The notes: generated from the sequence alone by a model not told the origin. A DNA stretch of 64,000 nucleotides from Ameyamaea chiangmaiensis (GCF_025995235.1 NZ_BAPT01000040.1:124001-188000); one strand, 5' to 3'. Shown: positions 8,754-17,339, counted from the first letter of the stretch. A program made the numbers and translations.

Positions 8754-10069
8754 CCCACCACGTCGAACAGCAGCTTGCCATTGAGGATCAGGATCAGGCC
8801 CGCGGTGGTCCAGGCCGCGACCTTCATCACCGGCCCGATTGCAAACGGCCCCATCAACGCCCGGTCCGACACCAGCCGCACGAGCGGTATCACGGCAAAC
8901 GGAAGCTGCATTGACAGGATGACCTGACTGAACAGCAGAAGGTCGTTCACGCTGCCGTCGCCCCGGATCAGGACGACGAAGACCACGGGCACGATCGCCA
9001 GTCCGCGCGTCAGCAGGCGCCGTGCCCACGGGGCGAGGCGCAGGTCGAGGAAGCCTTCCATGACGATCTGCCCGGCGAGCGTGCCGGTGACCGTCGAGTT
9101 CGTGCCCGCCGCCAGCAGCGCGACGGCGAAGAGAGTCGACGCGATGCCGTAGCCGAGCAGGGGCGACAGCAGATGGTAGGCATCCTGAAGCTCGGCGACG
9201 TCCTGATGGCCGGAGCCATGAAAGGCGGCGGCCGCGACGATCAGGATCGCCGCGTTGACGAACAGGGCGAGCGACAGGGCGATGGAACTGTCCCACACGC
9301 TCCAGCGCAGTGCGTCCTGACGGCCCGACGGCGTGCGCGGATAGGCGCGCGACTGGACGATCGAGGAATGCAGATACAGGTTGTGAGGCATCACGGTCGC
9401 CCCGATGATCCCGATCGCGATGTAAAGCATGGCCCCGTTGGTCACGATCGACGCGTGCGGGACGAAGCCGCTCAGGATCGCCCCCCCGTGAGGGGCCGCG
9501 AACAGGACCTGCAACCCGAAGCAGGCGGCGATGATCGTCATCAGGGCGATGATGAAGGCTTCCAGCCACCGAAACCCACGGTTCATCAGCAGCAGGACCA
9601 GAACCGCGTCGCAGGCCGAAAGCAGCGTGCCGACCAGAATGGGCAGGCCGAACAGCATCTGCAGGGCGATCGCCGTGCCGATGACCTCGGCCAGATCGCA
9701 CGCCATGATGGCCAGTTCGCACGCGGCCCATAGCGCGCGACTGACCGCGGGTGAATAGCGCGCCCGGCAGGCCTGCGCGAGGTCGAGCCCCGTGCCGATG
9801 CCCAGACGCGCCGCGAGTGCCTGCAACAGCATCGCCATCACGTTGGACAACAGGATGACGAACAGCAGCGTAAAGCCGAACTGCGCGCCGCCCTGCAGGT
9901 CCGTGGCCCAGTTTCCTGGATCCATATAGCCGACCGACACCATGTAGCCCGGCCCGACAAAGGCGAGGAAGCGGCGGAACCACGGCGCCCCGGCACCGGG
10001 GATCGGAATGCTGCCGATGACGTCTGCCGCGTCGCGGGCAATACCGGGGTGTCGGGACAGGAAGGCCAT
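8750..10069 (-). CDS. mntH: Mn2+/H+ symporter MntH (Nramp family)
   Basis: A 439-residue inner-membrane Nramp transporter that imports Mn2+, and possibly Fe2+, with protons. The metal-site motif DPGNWATD begins at residue 50 and the second signature MPHN is at 227-230; about eleven hydrophobic helices are visible. Upstream in-frame TTG and GTG codons exist (10081, 10075), but the ATG at 10069 aligns best with family starts. It is divergent from the PadR-SIP fusion. A GATAT...ATATC inverted repeat centred about 36 bases before this start suggests that the fusion protein also controls mntH. Manganese import fits the peroxide defence genes nearby. Confidence 0.94.
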   Translation of the reverse strand: MAFLSRHPGIARDAADVIGSIPIPGAGAPWFRRFLAFVGPGYMVSVGYMDPGNWATDLQGGAQFGFTLLFVILLSNVMAMLLQALAARLGIGTGLDLAQACRARYSPAVSRALWAACELAIMACDLAEVIGTAIALQMLFGLPILVGTLLSACDAVLVLLLMNRGFRWLEAFIIALMTIIAACFGLQVLFAAPHGGAILSGFVPHASIVTNGAMLYIAIGIIGATVMPHNLYLHSSIVQSRAYPRTPSGRQDALRWSVWDSSIALSLALFVNAAILIVAAAAFHGSGHQDVAELQDAYHLLSPLLGYGIASTLFAVALLAAGTNSTVTGTLAGQIVMEGFLDLRLAPWARRLLTRGLAIVPVVFVVLIRGDGSVNDLLLFSQVILSMQLPFAVIPLVRLVSDRALMGPFAIGPVMKVAAWTTAGLILILNGKLLFDVVG

Positions 10070-10095
10070 GACCACACTCAAACGGAAGTCGGGCG

Positions 10096-10217
10096 GATAT
10101 GCAATGTGCTATATCGTTATGCCGAGGCACGGTCGGGAAGCGGTCCGCGGTATCGCAAGGGCACCAGGGTCAAAATTCAGATATATCTTGAAAACCGATA
10201 TATCGAGATGTATATCG
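10096..10217. promoter_or_regulatory. Predicted operator array between mntH and the PadR-SIP fusion
   Basis: The divergent gap holds two perfect 10-base palindromes, AGATATATCT (10179-10188) and CGATATATCG (10196-10205), with centres 17 bases apart. A partial copy, GTATATCG, lies at 10210-10217. A separate inverted repeat, GATAT (10096-10100) with ATATC (10111-10115), sits near mntH. The two perfect sites lie just before the predicted ATG at 10223. PadR regulators, including E. coli YqjI, bind AT-rich inverted repeats in their own promoters, so autoregulation by the fusion protein, with mntH as a possible second target, is the likely meaning. This is inference. Confidence 0.6.
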
Positions 10218-10222
10218 AATTC

Positions 10223-11590
10223 ATGAGACATGAACACATGTACCCGTCCGGCCGTGGCCGGTTCCTCCCCTCCAGCAACGGGGCCGGGCATGGTTGGGGA
10301 CAAGGCCCCACCGGCCCCCATCGCGGGCGCCACCGCGTGTTCGACCGTTGCGCCATCAGGGTGCTGGTCCTCGGTCTGATCGCGGAGCGACCAGGCAACC
10401 GTGAGGATCTTATCGGCATGATCGAGGAACGGTCGGCGGCCGTCCACGTGCCCGGCCCGGACGTGATCTCTCCCGCGCTGACCTGGCTGGAAGAGGCTGG
10501 CGAGATCGAAGCAGTGCAGACCGAAGGCCACGCGCTGTTCCGCGTGACCGAGACGGGACACGCAGCGCTTGCCGCCGGTCAGGACCAGCTCGCGGCGATC
10601 ATGGCACGCCTGACCGGCACGCAACGCTCCGGCGCGCGCGATCGCGGCGGGTTTCCGGCCATGCGGGCGAAGGAAAACCTCCAGACCGCAGTGCGGACGC
10701 AGCTGCGGAATGATGGGCTGGAGACGACGGCCGAACACAGGATCGCGTCCATTCTGGACGGCGCCGCACGCGCCGTGGAACGCGCGGGCGAAGGCGGGGA
10801 CGCGCAACGTCGCGCCATGGAAGACGGCATGACCGCCGTCGAGCCCGCCTCTCCGGTCATCCGCCGCGTGCGGCACGCGTTGCGCCGCCGCGCGCTCACC
10901 GTGATGTCGGTCGAGCGGGCAGGGACGCACATGATCCGTGTCACATTGACCGGCGAGGCGCTTGAAGACTTCGTCAGCCTTGCGCCCGACGATCACATCA
11001 AAATCTTCCTGCCCGACCCCGTGAACGGTGAGGTCCGCCGCGATTACACCCCGCGCCGCCATGATCGCGCGTCCAACACGCTGGTTGTGGACTTCGTCGA
11101 CCACGCGGGCGGTCCGGCGGCCGACTGGGCGCGCTCGGCCCGCTTCGGGGATCGGCTTGAGATCGCCGGCCCGAAGGGCTCGGGGGTGATCGAGGGGCCG
11201 ATCAGCGACTGGGTGCTGGTCGGGGACGAGACCGCACTTCCCGCCATCGGACGGCGGGTGGAGGAACTGGACGCCGGCATCCCCGTGACCACGCTGGTGG
11301 CGGTTCCCGGCCCCGGGGACGAACAGGTTTTCGTGACGGCGGCTCGACACGAGGCCCGCTGGCTTCATCGGCCCGTCGATCATGCCGACCGTCCGGACGA
11401 GATCATCGCGCGGCTGGAGCGGATGGTGATCGGGCCCGCGACGTTCGTCTGGGTCGCGGCCGAAGGCGGCGTCGCCCGCGCCGTGCGGCGCTACCTGATC
11501 GAGGAGCGCGGGATTGCGCCGCAGTGGATCAAGGCGGCCGGATACTGGCAGAAGGGCCATGCGGACGCGTCCGTCAAGGATGTCGGCTGA
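10223..11590 (+). CDS. PadR regulator fused to siderophore-interacting ferric reductase (YqjI-YqjH-like fusion)
   Basis: A 455-residue protein that joins two functions kept apart in E. coli. Residues 1-40 are His-rich (His3, 5, 23, 33, 37). Residues 40-130 form a PadR winged helix with the PSPALTWLEEAG-type recognition region (ISPALTWLEEAG, 82-93), close in style to YqjI, a nickel-responsive repressor. Residues 210-450 are a siderophore-interacting FAD reductase like YqjH: the FAD motif RDYT (273-276), GDETALPA (334-341) and the closing GYWQKG (440-445). YqjI and YqjH genes are divergent neighbours in enterobacteria. The frame opens earlier, but the ATG at 10223 follows the palindromes and starts the His-rich tail; ATG 10208 is an alternative. 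Predicted role: iron or nickel homeostasis, with the protein controlling its own synthesis. Confidence 0.88.
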   Translation: MRHEHMYPSGRGRFLPSSNGAGHGWGQGPTGPHRGRHRVFDRCAIRVLVLGLIAERPGNREDLIGMIEERSAAVHVPGPDVISPALTWLEEAGEIEAVQTEGHALFRVTETGHAALAAGQDQLAAIMARLTGTQRSGARDRGGFPAMRAKENLQTAVRTQLRNDGLETTAEHRIASILDGAARAVERAGEGGDAQRRAMEDGMTAVEPASPVIRRVRHALRRRALTVMSVERAGTHMIRVTLTGEALEDFVSLAPDDHIKIFLPDPVNGEVRRDYTPRRHDRASNTLVVDFVDHAGGPAADWARSARFGDRLEIAGPKGSGVIEGPISDWVLVGDETALPAIGRRVEELDAGIPVTTLVAVPGPGDEQVFVTAARHEARWLHRPVDHADRPDEIIARLERMVIGPATFVWVAAEGGVARAVRRYLIEERGIAPQWIKAAGYWQKGHADASVKDVG

Positions 11591-11682
11591 CGGTTGACGG
11601 GTGGTGTGGATTTCTGCCGAACTGACCTCATATCCCGGACCAGTGTCTGGATGGACGAGACACGGCACAGGCAGAGGTCGAC

Positions 11683-12792
11683 ATGACACCACCCCTTTTC
11701 GAGCCTTTTTCCCTCAAGTCGGCGCGGCTCCGCAACCGCATCGCCGTCCCGCCGATGTGCCAGTACAGCGCGGTCGACGGCTTCCTGACCGATTGGCATC
11801 CCGCGCATTACGCGGGCCTGGCGCGTGGTGGCGCGGGACTGGTGATCGTCGAGGCGACGGCCGTGTCCCCGGAGGGGCGCATCACCCCGGGCTGCGCAGG
11901 GCTGTGGGACGACCGCCACATCGCGGGCATGGCTGCCGTCGCCCGGGGGATCCGGTCGGCCGGGGCGGTGCCCGGCCTCCAGATCGGGCATGCGGGGCGG
12001 AAGGCCAGCGCCAACCGCCCGTGGGAGGGCGACGACCATATCCCCGACGGCGCACTCGGGGCATGGGAGACGATCTCGCCGTCCGCCGTGGCCTTTGGCG
12101 CCAATCTGCCCAGAGTTCCGCGCGAAATGACTCTGGCCGATATCGCGCGTGTCCAGGCCGATTTCGTGGCCGCGGCACGTCGGGCGGTTGAGGCGGGTTT
12201 CGAATGGCTCGAACTGCATTTCGCCCACGGTTACCTCGCGCAGAGCTTTCTCTCGGTGCACGCCAACCATCGCACCGACGCGTATGGTGGCGACCTGGCC
12301 GGTCGCAGCCGCTTCCTGATCGAGACAGTGCGGGCGGTCCGCGCGGTCTGGCCGGAGACGTTTCCCCTGACCGCGCGCCTCGGCGTGATCGAATATGACG
12401 GACGGGACGAGGAAACGCTGGCCGAGGCGATCACGCTGACCAAAAGCCTCAAGGCCGAAGGTCTCGACATGCTCAATGTCAGCATCGGGTTTTCGACGCC
12501 GGACGCGAAGATCCCGTGGGGACCGGCGTTCCTCGGCCCGGTTGCCGAGCGGGTGCGGCGGGAGGCGGAGTTGCCGGTTGCCTCCGCCTGGGGGTTCGAT
12601 ACGCCCGAACTTGCCGATGACGCGGTGAAAAACGGCCAGCTCGATCTCGCCATGGTCGGACGCAGGCATCTGGCCGATCCGCACTGGCCTTACGTCGCGG
12701 CACAGGCGCTGGGCGTCGATCGTCCAGCCTGGGTGCTGCCCGCGCCATACGCGCACTGGCTGGAGCGTTATCGCCCCTCCGCCCCCAAATAG
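11683..12792 (+). CDS. Old Yellow Enzyme family NADH:flavin oxidoreductase (YqjM-like)
   Basis: A 369-residue FMN ene-reductase of the thermophilic-like YqjM class, which reduces activated carbon-carbon double bonds with NAD(P)H. The class markers are present: Cys26 and Tyr28 in PPMCQYSA modulate the flavin, and His179-x2-His182 (ELHFAHGYL) binds the substrate oxygen. The later VSIGF and MVGRR segments match the phosphate-binding end of the barrel. It starts at ATG 11683. Its stop is nine bases before the allantoate amidohydrolase gene, so the two may be co-transcribed, though no direct link to ureide breakdown is known. Physiological substrates of such enzymes are usually unknown; electrophile detoxification is a common idea. 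Confidence 0.93.
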   Translation: MTPPLFEPFSLKSARLRNRIAVPPMCQYSAVDGFLTDWHPAHYAGLARGGAGLVIVEATAVSPEGRITPGCAGLWDDRHIAGMAAVARGIRSAGAVPGLQIGHAGRKASANRPWEGDDHIPDGALGAWETISPSAVAFGANLPRVPREMTLADIARVQADFVAAARRAVEAGFEWLELHFAHGYLAQSFLSVHANHRTDAYGGDLAGRSRFLIETVRAVRAVWPETFPLTARLGVIEYDGRDEETLAEAITLTKSLKAEGLDMLNVSIGFSTPDAKIPWGPAFLGPVAERVRREAELPVASAWGFDTPELADDAVKNGQLDLAMVGRRHLADPHWPYVAAQALGVDRPAWVLPAPYAHWLERYRPSAPK

Positions 12793-12801
12793 GGCGCCGC
12801 G

Positions 12802-14103
12802 GTGATCGGACAGATAACGGAGGACGTATGGTCGGCCCGTGGGCGCCGGGTCGTCGACCGGTGTGACACGCTGGGCATGGGGCCGTATTCGGACATGGAG
12901 GGCGGCCTGTTCCGGCCGTATCTCGGCCCCGCGCACCATGCGACGATCGAGCGTCTCACCGAGTGGATGACGCAGGCGGGGCTCTCGGTCCGCCTCGATG
13001 GCGCAGGCACCCTGATTGGCCGTTATGAGGGGAGTGTTCCGAACGCGCCGGCGCTCGTGATCGGCTCCCACATCGACAGCGTCCGGGACGGGGGGCGATA
13101 TGACGGGATGTTGGGCGTGGTGCTGGGCATCGAGGCGGTCGCGGTCCTGCATGCCGAGAGTCTGCGTCTGCCGTATGCGATCGAAGTGGTCGGGTTCGGG
13201 GATGAGGAGGGCTCCCGCTTTCCCGTCTCCATGCTGACCAGCCGCGCCTTCGCCGGAACGCTGGGCGGGCAGGATCTGACGTTGTGCGACGCAGCCGGGG
13301 TCAGGCTGGATGACGCGCTGGCCGCGTTCGGTCTGTCGTCGCGGTCGCTGCCGGACGCCGCCCGCAGCCCGGCCGACCTGCGCGCCTATCTCGAGGTGCA
13401 TATCGAGCAGGGTCCCGTGCTGGAGGCCGAGAGGCGGTCTCTGGGCGTGGTCGATGCCATCGCTGGGCAATACAGGTTTCAGGCCACCGTGCGCGGGACC
13501 GCCGGGCATGCCGGTACCATGGCCATGTCGCTGCGCCGGGATGCGCTGGCGGCGGCGGCCGAGATGGTGCTGGCGATCGAGACATGCGGGCGCGCCGGGC
13601 CGGACGATCTGGTCGCCACGGTCGGGCGCATGGAAGTCCGACCGGGCGCCTCCAACGTCGTGCCCGGGGAGGTCGTCTTTACCCTCGATATCCGTGCGGG
13701 CAACGACGTGGTGCGCGGTCGGGCGGCGGACGCCGTGTGCGCGGCATTGCATCAGATCGCCCGCCGCCGGGACGTGTCGCTGGACCTTGTGCGCCAGCAG
13801 GACCTGCCGGCCACGCCATGCGATCCCAGCCTGACCGCAGCGATGGCCGCCGCCGTAGCCCGCACGACCGGGGCGGCCGCGCGCCATCTGGTCAGCGGCG
13901 CCGGGCACGACGCCATGGTGCTGGCGGCGATCACCCCTGTTTCGATGCTGTTCGTGCGCTGCGCCGGTGGTATCAGCCATCATCCGGACGAGGCGGTCGA
14001 AGCCGGGGACGTGACACTTGCACTGCGGACGCTTGTGCACGTCGTCCAGTCGCTGGACACTCCCGATTGCGCGACGCGAACAAGGAGCGATCATGACGAC
14101 TGA
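12802..14103 (+). CDS. allC: Allantoate amidohydrolase (M20 family)
   Basis: A 433-residue metal-dependent hydrolase that splits allantoate to ureidoglycine, ammonia and carbon dioxide. Metal ligands of the M20 amidohydrolase group are visible: GSHIDSVRDGG (His and Asp), DEEGSRFP (Glu pair), LEVHIEQGP (His) and the terminal GGISHHPDEA (His). The same motifs occur in N-carbamoyl amino acid hydrolases, so the substrate rests on the partner gene: a ureidoglycine-glyoxylate transaminase overlaps its 3' end by 11 bases. The start is GTG at 12802, ten bases after the previous stop; no in-frame ATG lies near the family start. No allantoinase or ureidoglycolate gene is in the window. Confidence 0.85.
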   Translation: MIGQITEDVWSARGRRVVDRCDTLGMGPYSDMEGGLFRPYLGPAHHATIERLTEWMTQAGLSVRLDGAGTLIGRYEGSVPNAPALVIGSHIDSVRDGGRYDGMLGVVLGIEAVAVLHAESLRLPYAIEVVGFGDEEGSRFPVSMLTSRAFAGTLGGQDLTLCDAAGVRLDDALAAFGLSSRSLPDAARSPADLRAYLEVHIEQGPVLEAERRSLGVVDAIAGQYRFQATVRGTAGHAGTMAMSLRRDALAAAAEMVLAIETCGRAGPDDLVATVGRMEVRPGASNVVPGEVVFTLDIRAGNDVVRGRAADAVCAALHQIARRRDVSLDLVRQQDLPATPCDPSLTAAMAAAVARTTGAAARHLVSGAGHDAMVLAAITPVSMLFVRCAGGISHHPDEAVEAGDVTLALRTLVHVVQSLDTPDCATRTRSDHDD

Positions 14104-15331
14104 GGATGTGTTCGGCCAGATCGACCCGCCGCAGAGGCTGTTGATGGGGCCGGGGCCGGTCAACGCGCACCCGCGCGTCCTGCGCGCGATGGCCGCCGAC
14201 ATGATGGGCCAGTTCGACCCGGAAATGACGACGACGATGAACCAGACGATGGCCCTGTACCGTCGGGTGTTCATGACGGAGAATCGCCGGACATTCCTGA
14301 TCGACGGCACGGCACGCGCGGGGATCGAGGCCGCCCTTGTTTCGCTGCTGGAGCCGGGCGCACGGGTTCTGATCGTGCGCGCGGGGCGGTTCGGGCTGCT
14401 GCTGTCGGAGATCGCGGCGCGGATCGGGGCCGACATCCGCACGCTCGATGTCCCCTGGGGTCAGGTGGCCACCCTGGCGCAGATCGAGGCCGCGCTTGTC
14501 GAGCACCGGCCGCGGGTCTTCGCCTGCATCCATGGCGACACGTCGACGACCATGGCGCAGCCGCTGGCAGGCGTGGGCGCGCTGTGTCGTCGTTATGATG
14601 TGCTGTCCTACGTCGATGCGACGGCGACGCTCGGCGGGATGGCGGTGTGCGCCGACGCCTGGGACGTGGATATCGTCACCGGCGCCTTGCAGAAATGCAT
14701 GGGCGGTCCGCCGGGTTCGGCCCCGATCACCATTTCGGACCGCGCGGCCGAGCACATCATGGCGCGCCGGCATGTCGAGGCCGGGTTGCGTGCCGGTGGC
14801 ACGACCGATGGTGTCGGCACGCGCATCGGCTCGAACTATTTCGACCTGTCTATGGTCATGGATTACTGGTCCGACAAGCGCCTGAACCACCACACGGAGG
14901 CAACCTCCATGCTGTATGCAGCGCGCGAAGCCGCACGGGTGGTGCTGTCCGAAGGGCTGGAGGCACGCTTTGCACGGCATCGCGCGGCCGGCGCCGCCAT
15001 GACAGCCGGGCTGCGGGCCATGGGGCTGACCGTGTATGGCGACGATGCACATCGCATGCCCAGCGTCACTGGCGTCTACATCCCCGAAGGCGTGGACGGC
15101 GAGCGTGTGCGCGACCGGCTGCGGATGGACTTCGAGATCGAGATCGGCACGGCGTTCGGCCCTCTGGCGGGTCAGATCTGGCGGATCGGCGCGATGGGCT
15201 ACAACGCGATGAAGCACAAGGTCCTTCTGACGCTTGGGGGGCTCGAGGCGGCCTTGCGTCAGGAGGGATTTACGCTGCCGTCCGGGGCGGCAGTGGACGC
15301 CGCCCTCGCGTCTTACACGGCGTCCGACTGA
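14093..15331 (+). CDS. pucG: (S)-ureidoglycine-glyoxylate transaminase (class V PLP aminotransferase)
   Basis: A 412-residue PLP enzyme moving the amino group of ureidoglycine to glyoxylate, giving glycine and oxalurate. The PLP lysine is Lys201 in TGALQKCMGG. Two residues reported to mark the ureidoglycine enzyme rather than alanine-glyoxylate aminotransferase are present: a Gln in MMGQFDPE (Gln40) and an Asn in RLNHHTEA. AAGGAG lies six bases before ATG 14093, and the start overlaps the allC stop by 11 bases, so translation is probably coupled. The gene ends six bases from the convergent SDR gene. Alanine-glyoxylate transaminase is the main alternative reading. Confidence 0.85.
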   Translation: MTTEDVFGQIDPPQRLLMGPGPVNAHPRVLRAMAADMMGQFDPEMTTTMNQTMALYRRVFMTENRRTFLIDGTARAGIEAALVSLLEPGARVLIVRAGRFGLLLSEIAARIGADIRTLDVPWGQVATLAQIEAALVEHRPRVFACIHGDTSTTMAQPLAGVGALCRRYDVLSYVDATATLGGMAVCADAWDVDIVTGALQKCMGGPPGSAPITISDRAAEHIMARRHVEAGLRAGGTTDGVGTRIGSNYFDLSMVMDYWSDKRLNHHTEATSMLYAAREAARVVLSEGLEARFARHRAAGAAMTAGLRAMGLTVYGDDAHRMPSVTGVYIPEGVDGERVRDRLRMDFEIEIGTAFGPLAGQIWRIGAMGYNAMKHKVLLTLGGLEAALRQEGFTLPSGAAVDAALASYTASD

Positions 15332-15337
15332 GGCCGT

Positions 15338-16105
15338 TTACTGTGCCGCTCGTGCCTTGGCGGCCATTTCGCCCAAGGCTGCGAGCGTCTGGTCGAACGT
15401 GCCGTTCGCTTCGGCGAAACGCAGGGGTTTGACGCGTTCGACCAGTATTTCGGCCGGGGTCGGTACTTGTGCGAACAGTTCCATGACTTCGTCGATATAC
15501 GCCTCAAGCGGCATATACCCGGGTCGCGTGCCCTGGCCCGGTGTCAGATCGGTCTGGACGCCCGGCGGCGCCAGTTCGATGATCTCCACACGGCCGCGCA
15601 AGGCTTCGCGCTGCGCAATGATGTAGGAGTGTAAGGCCGCCTTGGTCGCATTGTACGTCGGCGTGCTGACAAGCGGGACGAAGGCCAGCCCGGAGGTCAC
15701 CGTCACGATGGTGGCGTCGCGGCGTGTGACCAGATGATCGATCAGCGCATTGTCCAGCCGGATCGTGCCCAGCAGATTGGTGACGATGGTCTCTTCCGCG
15801 TCCGACAGATCGCGGGCGTGGTCGAGTGCCTCGAAACGCATGATGCCGGCGTTGTTGATCAGAACATTGAGCGCCGGGAACGCCTCGGTGACGTCGCGGG
15901 CGAGACGCGCGATATCGTCGGCCTGGCTGATGTCGAACGTGATGGCGTGCATTCCGGGGCGTCCGTCGCAGACGCGCTCCAGTGCCGCGCGCCGTCGGCC
16001 GGCGACGATCACGGTGTTGCCGAGCGCGTGGAACCGCTCCGCCAGTGCGGCGCCGATGCCCGAACCACCACCTGTGATGAGAATGGTGTTGCCGCTGGTT
16101 TTCAT
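15338..16105 (-). CDS. SDR family oxidoreductase (DltE-like)
   Basis: A 255-residue NAD(P)-dependent short-chain dehydrogenase/reductase. The cofactor motif TGGGSGIG is at residues 10-17, NNAG marks the Rossmann fold, and the catalytic Ser...YNATK set (Tyr-x3-Lys) is intact. It resembles DltE-type SDRs often seen beside HxlR regulators. The frame extends upstream to 16165, but ATG 16105 begins the conserved region. It is divergent from an HxlR regulator with 119 bases between the starts, so it is likely the regulator's target, perhaps for an electrophile or aldehyde. The substrate is not known. Confidence 0.88.
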   Translation of the reverse strand: MKTSGNTILITGGGSGIGAALAERFHALGNTVIVAGRRRAALERVCDGRPGMHAITFDISQADDIARLARDVTEAFPALNVLINNAGIMRFEALDHARDLSDAEETIVTNLLGTIRLDNALIDHLVTRRDATIVTVTSGLAFVPLVSTPTYNATKAALHSYIIAQREALRGRVEIIELAPPGVQTDLTPGQGTRPGYMPLEAYIDEVMELFAQVPTPAEILVERVKPLRFAEANGTFDQTLAALGEMAAKARAAQ

Positions 16106-16196
16106 GGAACGTTCTTTCTGTGACTCGTTGATCGCTGGTGCACCTCGGAAAATAGGCTTCCGCAATCCTCTGGAAAGACCGCACCCGAAAGATTTA

Positions 16197-16216
16197 TACA
16201 GACCTTTGGGTAAGTA
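16197..16216. promoter_or_regulatory. Predicted HxlR operator
   Basis: The imperfect palindrome TACnnACC-N4-GGTnnGTA lies in the divergent gap, nine bases before the HxlR start codon and about 90 bases before the SDR start. HxlR-type regulators commonly bind such inverted repeats next to their own gene. That this regulator binds here is inferred. Confidence 0.5.
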
Positions 16217-16224
16217 ACGATCCG

Positions 16225-16635
16225 ATGGAGACAGCTGACGTGGGCGATGTGCGTTGCGATGACGATGACCGAGCGTGTGCGGACGATCCCCGGGTCGAAA
16301 CGCTGGTGACCGAACTGATCGGGCGTGTGGCGGACAAATGGACCATGCTGGTGCTTGAAGTGCTCGACGAGCACGGGACGCTGCGCTTCGGCGGTTTGAA
16401 CCGCCGGGTTGCGGGCATCAGTCAGAAGATGCTGACGCAGACCCTGCGCCATATGGAGCGCGACGGCATGGTCACGCGCACCGTCTATCCCGTCATTCCG
16501 CCGCGCGTGGAATACGCGCTGACCCCCCTTGGCGCCAGTCTGGGCGAAGCGTTCTGTGGTGTGTGGATCTGGGCGGCAAAGCACCGCGAACGGGTCGAGG
16601 CCGCGCGCCGCCTTTTCGACGGGCGCCCGACGTGA
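16225..16635 (+). CDS. HxlR family transcriptional regulator
   Basis: A 136-residue winged-helix DNA-binding protein. The HxlR core is recognisable: LIGRVADKWTMLVL near residues 31-44, LRFGGLNRRVAGISQKML as the recognition region, and PPRVEYALTPLG in the wing. HxlR proteins often sense quinones, aldehydes or oxidants through Cys; here Cys11 and Cys18 precede the DNA-binding core and could act as a redox pair, which is inference. It is divergent from an SDR gene. The palindrome just before its start would let it repress itself. Confidence 0.9.
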   Translation: METADVGDVRCDDDDRACADDPRVETLVTELIGRVADKWTMLVLEVLDEHGTLRFGGLNRRVAGISQKMLTQTLRHMERDGMVTRTVYPVIPPRVEYALTPLGASLGEAFCGVWIWAAKHRERVEAARRLFDGRPT

Positions 16636-16673
16636 ACCGATCGTTGCCTCAGCGACAGGGGGCCGTTTAAGTG

Positions 16674-17339
16674 ATGTTCATGAATGACACTTCCGATCGG
16701 TCGGCGGCCTCGCGCCGGCCTGCCTCGACGCCAAGGATCGGTGATGAAGCGCCCGATTTCTCGGCCCGTACCACCCACGGCCCGTTCCGGTTGAGCGCTT
16801 TGCGCGGTCGCTGGGTGATGCTGTTCAGCCATCCGGCCGATTTCACCCCTGTCTGCACGACCGAGTTCATCGCGCTCGCGCGGGAAGAAGAGACGTTCCG
16901 GGCGATGGACTGCGCGCTGGTCGGTCTGTCGGTCGACAGTCTCGCGTCCCACATCGCGTGGATCGAGGCCATCCGGACCGCCTTCGGCGTGACCATTCCG
17001 TTTCCCGTCGTGGAAGATCCGTCGATGGCGGTGGCGCGGGCCTACGGGATGCTTGATGAAGAATCTGACAACAGCGCGACCGTGCGGGGTGTTTACGTGA
17101 TTGATCCGCGCGGGATCATCCGGGCGATCACGTGGTACCCGATGTCGGTCGGCCGCTCGGTCGCTGAACTGATCCGGCTGGTGTCCGCGCTGCAGACGGT
17201 CAACGGCCGCGATGTGCTGACGCCCGAAGGCTGGACGCCGGGCGCGGACGTCGTGCTGCCCCCGGCCATGACACAGGACGAAGCGGTCGAGGCAGGACCG
17301 GCATGGTTCATGCGGTTTGCCAAGGATCGTCTGGCGTGA
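16674..17339 (+). CDS. 1-Cys peroxiredoxin (Prx6-like)
   Basis: A 221-residue thiol peroxidase that reduces hydrogen peroxide or organic peroxides. The peroxidatic cysteine is Cys61 in DFTPVCTTEF. The only other cysteine is Cys80, and the C-terminal region has none, so there is no classical resolving Cys; this and the length place it in the Prx6 group, which needs an external thiol. GTG 16671 and ATG 16674 are adjacent possible starts, with AGGGGG 8 to 11 bases upstream. Its stop overlaps the start of an ArsR regulator (GTGA), so the two are translationally coupled. Confidence 0.92.
   Translation: MFMNDTSDRSAASRRPASTPRIGDEAPDFSARTTHGPFRLSALRGRWVMLFSHPADFTPVCTTEFIALAREEETFRAMDCALVGLSVDSLASHIAWIEAIRTAFGVTIPFPVVEDPSMAVARAYGMLDEESDNSATVRGVYVIDPRGIIRAITWYPMSVGRSVAELIRLVSALQTVNGRDVLTPEGWTPGADVVLPPAMTQDEAVEAGPAWFMRFAKDRLA

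Noticed and set aside
7167..10130. Open frame of almost 1000 codons on the minus strand across the Rieske reductase and mntH
   Set aside because: It is antisense to one gene and in another frame of the other; the residue make-up is Arg/Pro/His-rich, as expected from a GC-rich shadow frame.
11491..14442. Open frame of about 980 codons antisense to the OYE, allC and pucG genes
   Set aside because: The opposite strand holds three clear enzyme genes; this frame shows no domain and has shadow-type composition.
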